DNA of 64,000 bases. Origin: Acidobacteriota bacterium (GTDB lineage Bacteria > Acidobacteriota > Blastocatellia > Pyrinomonadales > Pyrinomonadaceae). The first letter of the stretch is position 1; each line of letters opens with the position of its first letter. The stretch is taken from positions 2,800,001 to 2,864,000 of the forward strand of contig CP065003.1 in NCBI GenBank assembly GCA_016700175.1, in the 5' to 3' direction. Positions 51,186 to 59,322 of the stretch are shown here, piece after piece. A program made the translations under genes and the position numbers. The notes beneath the pieces are model-generated. The model had not been told where the DNA came from and did not search any database. It saw only the letters and a program-made list of their open reading frames with translations.

Positions 51186-51848
51186 ATGGAAACACGGATA
51201 ATAGACAGAAAACTCGATATCCTCAGGGATAAGCTCCTTCTTCTGGGAGGCACGACGGAGAAGGCGCTCTACCTCTCGATGCGCTCGCTGACCGAACGCG
51301 ACAGCGACCTCGCGAGAAAGGTGATCAAAGACGACAAGGTCATCAACAAAATGGAAGTCGAGATCGACCAGATGAGCGTCGAGATACTCGCCTTGCAACA
51401 GCCCGCGGCGCACGATCTGCGGTTCGTTATTTCCGTCGCCAAGATAACGCCCGTTCTGGAAAGGATCGCCGACCACGCGGCGAACATCGCCGAAGCGGCG
51501 ATCGTGCTGAACAACGAACCCGAGATCACACAGTATTCCGAACTGCCGAAGATGGCCGAGGTCGCCGGCGAGATGCTCCAGACCGCGCTCGATGCCTTCA
51601 CCTCTGAAGATTCCGAGCTATCCCGGTCTGTGATCAGGCGCGACCGCGATATCGACGACGCATATAACCGGATCTTCGACAAGCTTATCCGGCTGATGAT
51701 CGACAATCCGCCGCTGACGACGGGAGCCGCGCACCTCTTGTTCGTAGCGAAACACCTGGAACGGATAGGCGATTACGTAAAGGACATCTGCGAGTTGAAC
51801 GTCTATCTGATCGAGGCCGCGTTCATTAAACACAAGAAAAAGATCTGA
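51186..51848 (+). CDS. phoU: Phosphate signalling protein PhoU
   Basis: ATG 51186 was chosen because the longer reading begins inside pstB. The 220-residue all-helical protein has two PhoU repeats with the metal-binding E/D-x-x-x-D signature: 'ISVAKITPVLERIADHAANIAE' (shortened: LERIADHAANIAE) in the first, 'VAKHLERIGDYVKDICELNV' in the second. PhoU couples the Pst transporter to the PhoR-PhoB phosphate response. It is 61 bp after pstB. Its stop codon is followed without frame change by a remnant of a PiT transporter. Confidence 0.95.
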   Translation: METRIIDRKLDILRDKLLLLGGTTEKALYLSMRSLTERDSDLARKVIKDDKVINKMEVEIDQMSVEILALQQPAAHDLRFVISVAKITPVLERIADHAANIAEAAIVLNNEPEITQYSELPKMAEVAGEMLQTALDAFTSEDSELSRSVIRRDRDIDDAYNRIFDKLIRLMIDNPPLTTGAAHLLFVAKHLERIGDYVKDICELNVYLIEAAFIKHKKKI

Positions 51849-52079
51849 CGAGCGATCACGCTTTTCCGTGCGACCGTAACCGGCATTCCGGTTTCGACTA
51901 CCCATACGATCACGGGTTCGATCGTGGGTGTCGGATCGGCGAGAAGGTTCTCGGCGGTGAAATGGGGAGTGGCAACGACGATAATCTGGGCATGGGTGCT
52001 CACGATCCCGATGGCGGCGGTGATCGCAGCGCTATCCTACGTGGTCATAATTGGCATCGACCACCTGATCGCCCGGTGA
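51849..52079 (+). pseudogene. 3' remnant of a PiT-family phosphate transporter gene
   Basis: Directly after the phoU stop, in the same frame, 76 codons read as the C-terminus of a low-affinity inorganic phosphate transporter: 'VTGIPVSTTHTITGSIVGVG', the PiT signature, then 'WGVATTIIWAWVLTIPMAAV' and a last helix ending at TGA 52077. There is no start codon or ribosome binding site and about three quarters of the protein is absent, so it is a deletion remnant. PiT genes are often paired with PhoU-like genes, suggesting that an ancestral phoU-pit arrangement was fused to the pst operon by deletion (inference). Confidence 0.85.
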
Positions 52080-52093
52080 GCCGCGGCGGCGGA

Positions 52094-52216
52094 TCACTTT
52101 CCGGGAGGGCCGTTCCGGTCACCCCAGTAGTAAGCACGCACGACAAGGAAATACACCAGCAGGCTTAGAAAGCAAAAGATAAAAAAGAAGAGCGCGATCT
52201 TCAGTGCAAATGACAT
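52094..52216 (-). CDS. Small single-span membrane protein
   Basis: The 40-codon ORF starts nine bases after the stop of the zinc-ribbon gene upstream. It has one clear helix (IALFFFIFCFLSLLVYFLVV) and a short polar tail, YYWGDRNGPPGK. The end is a TGA at 52094. AAGG lies just before the ATG. The tight spacing and plausible membrane topology support a genuine small gene at the end of the aspS gene group. Function unknown. Confidence 0.6.
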   Translation of the reverse strand: MSFALKIALFFFIFCFLSLLVYFLVVRAYYWGDRNGPPGK

Positions 52217-52225
52217 CCTTATCGG

Positions 52226-52678
52226 CTAGTTGTGTTCCGCGGGAACCTTCTCGAGATTGCGTGTCGTTTCATCGGTCACGCTCGCGGGTTCCCTGAACTC
52301 GTCGAGCTGGCGCGTGACCGCGGGACTGAAAGCGGGCGCGTCGCTGGTCGAATGGACCTCTTCCTCAGGCTTCCCTCCGCTGACTCCGATCAGCTTCAGG
52401 ACCTGCCTCGTGATCGTATAGATAATGGCGATAAGGCTTCCGAGATAGAGACCGGCTATCAAGAGTACGAACGAGTCCTTGGCGCCTGACGCGAGGAGTT
52501 CCTTCAGAATGACGGCAAACGCGATCAGTCCGAATGCGCCTGCGAAGACTGCGGCGTATGCGAAGGTCTTCGCGACCGAATGCTGAACGTCAAGGCTGTC
52601 GGTGACGATGCGCGCGCCGCACGATTTGCAGTACTTCAGGCCTTTCGCGCTTTCGGTACCGCACGTGGAACAGTACAT
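52226..52678 (-). CDS. Zinc-ribbon membrane protein
   Basis: The 150-residue protein begins with a zinc ribbon: C3-x2-C6 (MYCSTCG) and C17-x2-C20 (YCKSCGA). Two transmembrane helices follow at about 36-60 and 70-97 ('SFVLLIAGLYLGSLIAIIY'), then a disordered tail containing 'PASVTDETTRNLEKV'. The same tail signature, SVTxETTRxL, occurs in the zinc-ribbon protein at 53429. It is co-directional with the aspS group; 24 bp separate it from the gene upstream. Function unknown; the zinc ribbon may sense or bind a partner at the membrane. Confidence 0.75.
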   Translation of the reverse strand: MYCSTCGTESAKGLKYCKSCGARIVTDSLDVQHSVAKTFAYAAVFAGAFGLIAFAVILKELLASGAKDSFVLLIAGLYLGSLIAIIYTITRQVLKLIGVSGGKPEEEVHSTSDAPAFSPAVTRQLDEFREPASVTDETTRNLEKVPAEHN

Positions 52679-52702
52679 TCTTTGTCTCCTGTCGGGGAAC
52701 CG

Positions 52703-53332
52703 CTAGTTCTGCGGTTTGATCTTCTCTTCGAGCCAGTCGGTAAGGCTCTCGACGGACTGGATATGGATCGGCTTGCCCTGCCAGGCCTTGAATGCGAAGA
52801 CGATAAGGATGATCGTCGTCACGACCCAGAAGATGTCGCTCGCCGTCGAGGCGAGCTCCGAGCCCCACGAGACTATTCCGAGGACCGCCATCACGATATA
52901 GATCGCGATGTGCGCCGCAAGGCCTTGTGCGGCGTGGTAGCGGACCTTCGGTTCCGATTTGGGTATGAACACGAGTTCTATGATCGCGGCGACGATCCCG
53001 ATCAGGCTGATCGGAATATACGGAAGCATCGTCAAGACGTTTTCCGGCAGGCTGATGTTTCCGATCTTCAGCGAGCGGTCGTTCTCTTCTTCGGGCCGGT
53101 AAAGTGGCGACGGCTGGGCGTACTCGTTGCCGAACGCGGGATCGTAAGCGTTGAACTCTCCCTCGCGGAACTTCCGGGTCTGCTCCTCAGTGACTACAGG
53201 ATCGGCGAACTGCGTGGTCCTTCCGTTCTTGCCGCCAAGCGGCTTCGTAGACCGTTTCTTCGCTTTCTCCTTTTCCTTCACCTTTTCAGGAAAGGAAGGA
53301 TCCAGAGGATTCGTGTCGAATTTCTTGGCCAT
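52703..53332 (-). CDS. DUF4870/Tic20-like membrane protein
   Basis: The 209-residue protein has a charged, disordered N-terminus of about 95 residues ('EKVKEKEKAKKRSTKPLGG') and a three- to four-helix membrane part: 'NVLTMLPYIPISLIGIVAAI', 'KVRYHAAQGLAAHIAIYIV' and 'DIFWVVTTIILIVFAFKAW'. The 'FIPKSEPKVRYHAAQGL' loop between helices is typical of DUF4870-like proteins, in which a His-Ala-x-Gln stretch starts the second helix. Such proteins have no assigned function. It lies between the two zinc-ribbon genes downstream of aspS. Confidence 0.65.
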   Translation of the reverse strand: MAKKFDTNPLDPSFPEKVKEKEKAKKRSTKPLGGKNGRTTQFADPVVTEEQTRKFREGEFNAYDPAFGNEYAQPSPLYRPEEENDRSLKIGNISLPENVLTMLPYIPISLIGIVAAIIELVFIPKSEPKVRYHAAQGLAAHIAIYIVMAVLGIVSWGSELASTASDIFWVVTTIILIVFAFKAWQGKPIHIQSVESLTDWLEEKIKPQN

Positions 53333-53428
53333 TGCACCTGAAACTACGACATTCTATCAGATAATGTTCACTTTGGAAGGGTGCCGCATCCCGAGGTGCA
53401 GGGCTGATATTACGGGGCCGGAAAGCGA

Positions 53429-53974
53429 TCAGTCGTCTTCTTCGATCTTCAGGTGGCGGGTCGTTTCCTCGGTAACCGAAGGCGGAGCGGCGGACCGTTC
53501 TCCCGATACAGGCTCGGGCCTCTCCGCTCTCGGGGGGATGAAATCATCAGCGAAAACGGTCTGATCCGGCGGAAGGCCCTTCCTTTCTCGTTCTTCACGA
53601 AGCTCCCGGACCTCTTTCCTTCTTTCTTTCCGTGAAGCGCTCATGCCGTCTTTTGGCAGTAGGAACGACAGGATCAAAGTCATTAGCGCAACGACCGGAC
53701 CTATAAGGCCAAGGATCGCCGTTATCTCCTCCGGAGCCTCGAGGATCGCGGAGACGGGCGTCAGGATCACGGTGACGATGACGAACCAGAACAAGGTGAA
53801 GATCCGGACGTTGCGGCGGCTGAAGAGACGGTCCGAACCGGCTCCGACGGCCTCGAATAGCGGGTTGCCGTCGTTATGCATCACCTCCTCGAGGTGGTCG
53901 AGGAACAGCCCGCAGCGAGAGCAGAAGCTCGTCGCCTCGGAGAAGCGTTCCTGACCGCATCTTGGACAATACAT
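53429..53974 (-). CDS. Zinc-ribbon membrane protein, paralogue-like
   Basis: ATG 53974 starts ten bases after the aspS stop, with GGTGA upstream; the longer reading inside aspS is rejected. The 181-residue protein opens 'MYCPRCGQERFSEATSFCSRCG' (shortened: MYCPRCG and FCSRCG), a four-cysteine zinc ribbon, followed by two membrane helices at about 56-77 and 85-107 ('AILGLIGPVVALMTLILSF'), a basic coiled region and a tail with 'PSVTEETTRHLKIEEDD'. The ribbon-helix-helix-tail plan and the SVTxETTRxL tail match the protein at 52226, so the two are probably related. Function unknown. Confidence 0.75.
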   Translation of the reverse strand: MYCPRCGQERFSEATSFCSRCGLFLDHLEEVMHNDGNPLFEAVGAGSDRLFSRRNVRIFTLFWFVIVTVILTPVSAILEAPEEITAILGLIGPVVALMTLILSFLLPKDGMSASRKERRKEVRELREERERKGLPPDQTVFADDFIPPRAERPEPVSGERSAAPPSVTEETTRHLKIEEDD

Positions 53975-53984
53975 ATTCACCGGT

Positions 53985-55814
53985 CTAACCCTCCGCGGAA
54001 CGTTCCCGCTTTTCTTCGATCGAAAGGCCAAGTTCATCCAGCTGTTCCTGATCGACCTCGCCCGGCGAGTCCATCATAAGGTCCTGCGCCGAAGCGGTCT
54101 TCGGAAACGCGAGCACGTCGCGGATGTTGTCCGTACCGCAAAGCAGCATCACGATCCGCTCTATGCCGGCGGCGAAGCCCCCGTGCGGCGGAGTGCCGTA
54201 TTCGAGCGCGTCGAGAAAGAACCCGAACCTCTCGCGAGCCGTTTCGGGAGTAAGCCCCTGCGCTTCGAATATAAGGCTCTGGATGTCGCTCCGGTGGACC
54301 CTGATCGAGCCGCTTCCGATCTCGTAGCCGTTGATCACGATGTCGTACGCCACGGCGCGTATCTTCCCGAGCAGCTCGGTCTCGCCGTCCTCGATCGCTC
54401 GCTTGAAGAGCGGCACGTCCTCTTCCATCAGCGATGTGAACGGATGGTGCATAGGGTCGTAATTCCCGGTTTCCTCGTTGAATTCGAACATAGGAAACTC
54501 GGTGACCCAAAGCGGGCGGAAGATGCCCGCCGGGATCAGTCCCTCGGTTTTCGCGATCTCCTTTCGAAGCGCTCCGAGGCTAGCCGCGACGACGGACTTC
54601 CTCCCCGCCACGATCAGGACCGCGTCGCCGCTCTCGGCTCCAGAGGCATTCGCGAGCCGCGTCACCGTTTCGGCGCCGAGCGCGTTCATCAGCGAGGAGG
54701 TCGTCTCTTCTCCGAGCTTGATCCACGCCAGCCCCGATGCGCCGTAACGCTTGACGAACTCCTGATGCCCGTCCAGAACCTTTCGCGAGTAGCCCGCGCA
54801 ACCGTTTGCGACAATGCACTTTATCTCGCCGCCGGATTCAAGCGTCGAAGCGAAAGGCGCGAAGTCGGTTCCCTCGAGCTCGCGAGAAAGATCGACCAGT
54901 TCCATCGCGAACCGCAGATCCGGCTTGTCGCTTCCGAACCGTCGCATCGCGTCAGCATAGGTCATCCGTGGGAAAGGCGTTTCGAATGCGCCTTCAACGA
55001 GCGAGAAGACCTCTTTCAGAACACCCTCCATCACGCGGAACACCGACTCCTGGTTGGCAAAGCTCATCTCGATGTCGAGCTGCGTGAACTCCGGCTGGCG
55101 GTCGGCGCGGAGGTCTTCGTCGCGGAAGCAGCGCGCGAGCTGGTAGTAGCGGTCGAGACCCGAGATCATCGTGATCTGCTTCAGGATCTGCGGCGACTGC
55201 GGGAGAGCGAAGAACTTGCCGGTGTGGATCCGCGAAGGCACGATGAAGTCGCGCGCACCTTCCGGCGTCGATTTCAGAAGGATCGGCGTTTCGATCTCGA
55301 GGAAGCCCTGCGAGTCCATATAGTCGCGCATCTTCCGCATCGCCTTCGCCCGCATTTGCAGGTTCTCCTGCAGCGTGCGCCGGCGGAGATCGACGTAGCG
55401 GTACTTCAGCCGCAGGTCTTCACTGGCCAGATTCTGCGAGCCCGCCTTTTCAAGCTCGAACGGAAGCGTCTTCGCCTCGTTGAGTATCAGAAGCTCTTCG
55501 ACCCTGACCTCGACGGCGCCGGTCGGGAGCTTCGTGTTCACGGTACCGTCTTCCCTTCGGACGACACTTCCCTTGACGGCGATCACGAACTCACCGCGGA
55601 CGTTCTTCGCTTTCGAATGCGCCTCGGCGGCCTCCTCTTCGCTGACTACGACCTGGGTCAGGCCGTACCTGTCCCTGAGATCGATGAAGGTGAAGATCCC
55701 GAAATCGCGCTTCTTCGCTGCCCAACCCATCAGCACCACGTCTTTTCCGACATCCGACTCGCGTAATTCTCCGCAGGTATGGGTCCGTTCAAGCCCTCCA
55801 AGTGAATCCAGCAT
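53985..55814 (-). CDS. aspS: Aspartyl-tRNA synthetase (bacterial type)
   Basis: The enzyme charges tRNA-Asp. The 609-residue length and domain order fit the bacterial form: N-terminal anticodon-binding OB fold ('[23 protein letters not shown]' region), class II motif 1 ('[19 protein letters not shown]'), motif 2 ('[21 protein letters not shown]', shortened [15 protein letters not shown]), the bacterial GAD insertion around 290-420, and motif 3 ('[14 protein letters not shown]'). Whether it is discriminating or non-discriminating cannot be decided here. It is preceded by a leader with a mini-ORF and a terminator, and followed at 10 bp by a zinc-ribbon gene. Confidence 0.97.
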   Translation of the reverse strand: MLDSLGGLERTHTCGELRESDVGKDVVLMGWAAKKRDFGIFTFIDLRDRYGLTQVVVSEEEAAEAHSKAKNVRGEFVIAVKGSVVRREDGTVNTKLPTGAVEVRVEELLILNEAKTLPFELEKAGSQNLASEDLRLKYRYVDLRRRTLQENLQMRAKAMRKMRDYMDSQGFLEIETPILLKSTPEGARDFIVPSRIHTGKFFALPQSPQILKQITMISGLDRYYQLARCFRDEDLRADRQPEFTQLDIEMSFANQESVFRVMEGVLKEVFSLVEGAFETPFPRMTYADAMRRFGSDKPDLRFAMELVDLSRELEGTDFAPFASTLESGGEIKCIVANGCAGYSRKVLDGHQEFVKRYGASGLAWIKLGEETTSSLMNALGAETVTRLANASGAESGDAVLIVAGRKSVVAASLGALRKEIAKTEGLIPAGIFRPLWVTEFPMFEFNEETGNYDPMHHPFTSLMEEDVPLFKRAIEDGETELLGKIRAVAYDIVINGYEIGSGSIRVHRSDIQSLIFEAQGLTPETARERFGFFLDALEYGTPPHGGFAAGIERIVMLLCGTDNIRDVLAFPKTASAQDLMMDSPGEVDQEQLDELGLSIEEKRERSAEG

Positions 55815-55861
55815 AAAACCTTTCTCTCAAAAAACCCGTATCGGGGTAAATAGCTCTTGTG

Positions 55862-55922
55862 AAAATAAAAAACGCCTTTCGATCAGACAAACGAAAGGCA
55901 TTGAACAAGTCAGGTTGTTCAA
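55862..55922 (-). terminator. Terminator hairpin in the aspS leader, with a preceding hairpin
   Basis: On the reverse strand, TTGAACAA / TTGTTCAA (55922-55901) forms a first 8-bp hairpin. Immediately after it, GCCTTTCG / CGAAAGGC (55899-55874) with a 10-nt loop is followed by a T-rich run, GTTTTTTATTTTC. It lies 48-85 bp upstream of the aspS start on the same strand, and no full-length gene precedes it, so it would interrupt aspS transcription unless relieved. Confidence 0.7.
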
Positions 55923-55928
55923 GCCCGG

Positions 55929-55967
55929 TCAGTCATTGTCGTTGTCGGATCGAATAGCGCTTTGCAT
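55929..55967 (-). CDS. Putative Asp-rich leader peptide of aspS
   Basis: A 12-codon ORF from ATG 55967 encodes MQSAIRSDNDND. Its last five codons are GAC AAC GAC AAT GAC directly before TGA, so three of the final five are Asp codons. It lies in the transcribed leader of aspS and just before the two hairpins and terminator. The arrangement is that of transcription attenuation by ribosome stalling when charged tRNA-Asp is scarce (inference). No strong Shine-Dalgarno sequence precedes it. Confidence 0.4.
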   Translation of the reverse strand: MQSAIRSDNDND

Positions 55968-55988
55968 AGTCGTGTAAAAACCTTGGAA

Positions 55989-56018
55989 ATCATACAAGAT
56001 GCCCGTCCGCAAAAGCAA
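55989..56018 (-). promoter_or_regulatory. Candidate promoter of aspS
   Basis: On the reverse strand TTGCTT (56018-56013) and TATGAT (55994-55989) are separated by 18 bp. Transcription would start near 55982, only about 15 bases before the leader-peptide ATG. Confidence 0.4.
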
Positions 56019-56032
56019 ACATAAGGAAATCG

Positions 56033-56060
56033 TTGAACCGGGCGGGCCATAGTCTATAAT
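56033..56060 (+). promoter_or_regulatory. Promoter of the VWFA gene
   Basis: TTGAAC (56033-56038), a 16-bp spacer and a perfect TATAAT (56055-56060). The start codon follows 33 bp downstream. Confidence 0.6.
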
Positions 56061-56092
56061 TTAATTACCTGCAGATCGATCATCTTAACGGT

Positions 56093-57085
56093 ATGAAAGC
56101 CATCACCTCATCGCTATTGCCCGCCCGCGGGTGCCTCCGTGCGTTCCTGTGCCTGGCGGCCGGCATGATCCTCGTTTCCTTTGCCTCGGCGCAGGACGGC
56201 GACGACGTGATCCGGATCGACACCGACCTGGTCTCGTTCGAGGTTTCGGTGACAGACAAGCAGGGCAATCCCGTGCGCGGGCTTGAGGCGGAAGAGTTCA
56301 GCCTTTATGTCGAGGGCGAGAAGCGCAGGATCGATTTCTTCAAACCGATAAAGAAGAACGACGCCGACCGGCCGCTTTCGGTCGTGTTCGCGCTCGACGT
56401 CTCGGGAAGTATCACGCGCGAGGAACTCGTTGACCTTCGCAACGCGATGCAGACTTTCGTCGACCGGCTCGCCGACTACAACTCGTACTTCGCGATCACG
56501 ACCTTCGGGATGGAGGTGAAGACCGTCCAGTCGTTCACGAACAAGCCGAAGAAGCTTAGGCAGAGCTTTGAGAAGATCCTGAAGGACCAGGACGGGCTTT
56601 CGACCCACGCATACGACGCGGTCGACGAGGCGGTCAGGATGCTCAGAAAGAAATCGCCTTCGATGATCCGCAACCGCATACCGAAGAGGGTGGTTATCGT
56701 CATCACCGACGGCTATCCGGTCGGTGACACGGTCTCGCCTTCGACCGTGATCGAACGCGCGAATGACGCCGAGACCAGCGTTTATGCTGTGATCCTTCCT
56801 TCGTTCTCGAGGCTTTCGGGATCGAGCAAGCCGGTACTGACCCTGCTCGAGGCGAGCGGTTTGATCGAGAGGACGGGCGGAAGATCGTTCTACGCCACGC
56901 AGAAGGACTTCGAGCCTCTGTTCCGGGCTCTTGCCGAAGAGATCACGGCTTCATACGCGCTCGCTTTTTATCCTGCCGAAAAGGAAACCCGGCAGAATCG
57001 CTTCTACCGGGTGCACATCGAATCCGCGAGCGGATTTCAGATCAAACAGAACAAATCGGGCTTCTCGCTGGCCGACAAGGACTGA
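56093..57085 (+). CDS. Exported VWFA-related (acidobacterial-type) domain protein
   Basis: The 330-residue protein has a signal peptide (FLCLAAGMILVSFASAQ, ending near 34), a beta domain ('DLVSFEVSVTDKQGNPVRGL'), then a VWFA domain with an intact MIDAS DVSGS at 102-106 ('PLSVVFALDVSGSITREEL'), later 'KRVVIVITDGYPVGD'. The plan 'VxVTDxxGxPVxGLxxxDF' followed by a VWFA domain is the family described as the VWFA-related acidobacterial domain, and is abundant in that phylum. It binds a metal ion and probably a protein ligand outside the cytoplasm. It stands alone with its own promoter. Confidence 0.92.
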   Translation: MKAITSSLLPARGCLRAFLCLAAGMILVSFASAQDGDDVIRIDTDLVSFEVSVTDKQGNPVRGLEAEEFSLYVEGEKRRIDFFKPIKKNDADRPLSVVFALDVSGSITREELVDLRNAMQTFVDRLADYNSYFAITTFGMEVKTVQSFTNKPKKLRQSFEKILKDQDGLSTHAYDAVDEAVRMLRKKSPSMIRNRIPKRVVIVITDGYPVGDTVSPSTVIERANDAETSVYAVILPSFSRLSGSSKPVLTLLEASGLIERTGGRSFYATQKDFEPLFRALAEEITASYALAFYPAEKETRQNRFYRVHIESASGFQIKQNKSGFSLADKD

Positions 57086-57100
57086 ACGGCCGCCGCCCGG

Positions 57101-57304
57101 TCAGTCGAAATCGTCGAACTCGTCCTCCTCTTCCTCGTCGAAATCCTCGAACTCGTCGCCCACGTAAGGATCCAGCTCGATCGGATCGAGCCCGACGACT
57201 TCCAGTTCCTCGCCGCATTCGTCACAAGTGAAAACGTCTCCCTGTTCGGCTTCCGCGTCTACGTACACTTCCTCGTCGCATTCGGGACAAATGGCAGTCG
57301 GCAT
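57101..57304 (-). CDS. LysW-like zinc-ribbon protein with acidic tail
   Basis: ATG 57304 has GGAG upstream; the longer reading overlaps the divergent kinase gene. The 67-residue protein has C6-x2-C9 and C27-x2-C30 in a LysW-like frame: 'AICPECDEEVYVDAEAEQGD' then 'TCDECGEELEVVGLDPIEL'. LysW carries amino-acid intermediates on its C-terminal Glu, within a conserved EDWGE end. Here the end is instead a run of Asp, Glu and Phe (EFEDFDEEEEDEFDDFD). It may be a LysW relative with another role. No lysine or arginine pathway gene is adjacent. Confidence 0.75.
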   Translation of the reverse strand: MPTAICPECDEEVYVDAEAEQGDVFTCDECGEELEVVGLDPIELDPYVGDEFEDFDEEEEDEFDDFD

Positions 57305-57453
57305 CTTTGTCTTCTCCAGTTCTCGTTTGTAAACTCTAGAGCGCTTCGATTGGTTGAGGCCGAAACGCAGTTTAGAATCTACCTTGATTATTCGGCATTT
57401 TGCAAGGACATTCCCCCGGCTGGCCGTGTTGCGGGTCCGGTCGGGCACAGCAG

Positions 57454-58392
57454 ATGAAATTTCCCTTCGATCTTCGTGAAGACTGCGAATTCGACTGCGT
57501 CGGTTTCGGTACCAATGCCGTCGATTTCCTGATCCGGGTACCTGAATATCCCGAGTTCGACTCAAAGGTCGAGCTCAGCGACTATTCCCAACTGGCCGGC
57601 GGCGAGATCGCGACCGCGATGGTCGGGCTGTCGAGGCTCGGGATGAGGACCGCCTACGCCGGTCGGTTCGGCAAAGAGCCGACGGGAGATTTCGGAATCG
57701 CTTCGCTCTCGGACGAAGGAGTCGATGTGAGGTTCGCGGAGCAGATCGAGGGCGCCGTGACGCAGATAGCGTTCATCGTTATCGACGAGCGAAACGGCGA
57801 GCGGACGGTGATCTGGAAGCGCGATCCGAAACTCGTTTATTCGGCGGAAGAGGCGCCAATTGAAGCTGCGCAGATCGGGAAGGTGCTCCACTTCACGCCG
57901 CACGACACAGCGGCCTGCATACGGCTCGCGCGAGAAGCGAAGGCGCACGGCACGATCGTCTCGATCGACATCGACAACGTGTTTGAAGGCACCAACGAGC
58001 TGCTTCCCCTGGTGGATATCCTGATCGGTTCATCGGACTTTGTCCTGAAGGCAACCGGCGAGAAGGACAAACGGGCCGGGCTTGCGAAGCTGAATGAAAA
58101 GTACGGCTGTCCGGTAACGGGAGTAACCCTGGGCGAGAGCGGTTCGCTTGTTTACTGCGGCGGCGAGTTCTTCGAAAGCGGAGGATTCGAGGTCCCCGGC
58201 GGATGCAAGGACACGACCGGCGCGGGCGATTCGTACCGCGCGGGCCTTATCTACGGGCTTTTGAAAGGAATGTCGGTGGAAGACGCGGCGCGGTCCGCGA
58301 ACGCTGTGGCGGCTTTGAAGTGCAGGGCGGTGGGAGCGAGGACCTCGCTGCCGACGGAACCCGAGCTCAAGAGGATGATTGAACAGGGATGA
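57454..58392 (+). CDS. PfkB-family sugar kinase
   Basis: ATG 57454 gives 312 residues starting just before the conserved core 'FDCVGFGTNAVDFLIRVPEYP'. The N-terminal sugar-binding signature reads 'LAGGEIATAMVGLSRLGM', and the C-terminal ATP/anion-hole signature is 'DTTGAGDSYRAGLIYGLL' with catalytic Asp in GAGD. Ribokinase, fructokinase, adenosine kinase and sulfofructose kinase all share this fold; the sequence does not allow a choice. It is divergent from the LysW-like gene across 149 bp and convergent with the hydrolase at 58651. Confidence 0.88.
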   Translation: MKFPFDLREDCEFDCVGFGTNAVDFLIRVPEYPEFDSKVELSDYSQLAGGEIATAMVGLSRLGMRTAYAGRFGKEPTGDFGIASLSDEGVDVRFAEQIEGAVTQIAFIVIDERNGERTVIWKRDPKLVYSAEEAPIEAAQIGKVLHFTPHDTAACIRLAREAKAHGTIVSIDIDNVFEGTNELLPLVDILIGSSDFVLKATGEKDKRAGLAKLNEKYGCPVTGVTLGESGSLVYCGGEFFESGGFEVPGGCKDTTGAGDSYRAGLIYGLLKGMSVEDAARSANAVAALKCRAVGARTSLPTEPELKRMIEQG

Positions 58393-58650
58393 AGGGGGTT
58401 AAGGAGATAACCACGGAGGACACAGAGAGCACAGAGAATTTTGGGAACTTTCTTAACGCAAAGGTCGCTAAGGACGCGAAGGAAGTAATTGCTGTTTCCT
58501 CTTGACTGACCTTTAGTAGTATTTGGGAAAATCGGAACCGCCACGCGCGAGAAGACCCATAAAAACCTTCGCGACCTTCGCGACCTTTGCGTTTACCCTA
58601 TCCCTAAAAACCTCGGCGCTCTCTGCCTCCTCTGCGGTTTAGACTTGCTG
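58393..58650. repeat. Imperfect long inverted repeat of the ACCACGGAG family
   Basis: Left arm: ACCACGGAGGACACAGAG (58411) and CGCAAAGGTCGCTAAGGACG (58458). Right arm: complements around CTTCGCGACCTTTGCGTTTA (58573) and CTCTCTGCCTCCTCTGCGG (58618). The arms enclose about 80 bp. A related inverted pair lies at 61774-61895 and one arm at 63045. No gene. Confidence 0.6.
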
Positions 58651-59322
58651 TCAAAGGTTTTTACGGAAGAACGCCAATACCTTTCCCCACGCGTCCTTTG
58701 CCGCTTCTTCGTCGTAGACCTCCGGCCGGGTGTCGTTGAAGAAGGCGTGGTCCGCGTCGTACCTAAGGATCTCGACCGGCAGGTCGTATCTTTCCGCGAT
58801 CGTCTCCAGCTGCCCGACCTTTTCAGGATTGATCCAGGCGTCCTTTAACCCGGATGTGAAGAGCACGGGCACATCCAGATCTTTCAGGATGTCCTCCGGC
58901 GGGATGTCTCCGTAAAAAGGCGCCGACGCCTCGATCCCGTCCACTTCACACGCCGCGCGAAGGGCGTACGTCCCGCCCATGCAGTAGCCGGAGATCCCGA
59001 ATCCCTCGTTCCCGAATTCTTCCTCTGCTTTCGCGACCGTGTTGCGGATCGTGCCGATGCCGTCATCGAGCGCAAGATCGGCCATCATCTTCGAGGCCTC
59101 GTCGGGATTCGTCGCGAGCTTTCCGCGGTAAAGGTCCGGCGCGATGGCGATGAATCCTTCGCCGGCGTAGCGTCCCGCGATGTCCTTTATGTGATCGTTC
59201 AGTCCCCACCATTCCTGGATCAGGATCACGGCCGGCGTGTCATCGTCGATGGAATCGGGCAACGCGCAATATGCGGTGGTGTCCCCGTTGGCGGTCGAAA
59301 AGCTGAGAGTCTGCGTTTTCAT
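58651..59322 (-). CDS. Dienelactone hydrolase family protein
   Basis: The 223-residue alpha/beta hydrolase has the DLH triad: Cys114 in GYCMGG, Asp161 in 'GLKDAWI' and His192 in 'DADHAFFND', with Glu37 in 'VILIQEWWGLND' as in the family. It hydrolyses lactones or esters in the cytoplasm; no signal peptide is present. Physiological substrate unknown, since no aromatic-degradation genes are adjacent. It is convergent with the PfkB gene and stands alone. Confidence 0.92.
   Translation of the reverse strand: MKTQTLSFSTANGDTTAYCALPDSIDDDTPAVILIQEWWGLNDHIKDIAGRYAGEGFIAIAPDLYRGKLATNPDEASKMMADLALDDGIGTIRNTVAKAEEEFGNEGFGISGYCMGGTYALRAACEVDGIEASAPFYGDIPPEDILKDLDVPVLFTSGLKDAWINPEKVGQLETIAERYDLPVEILRYDADHAFFNDTRPEVYDEEAAKDAWGKVLAFFRKNL

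Noticed and set aside
54183..55766. 527-codon rightward ORF opposite aspS
   Set aside because: Antisense shadow of a conserved tRNA synthetase gene; extreme Arg/His/Glu composition.
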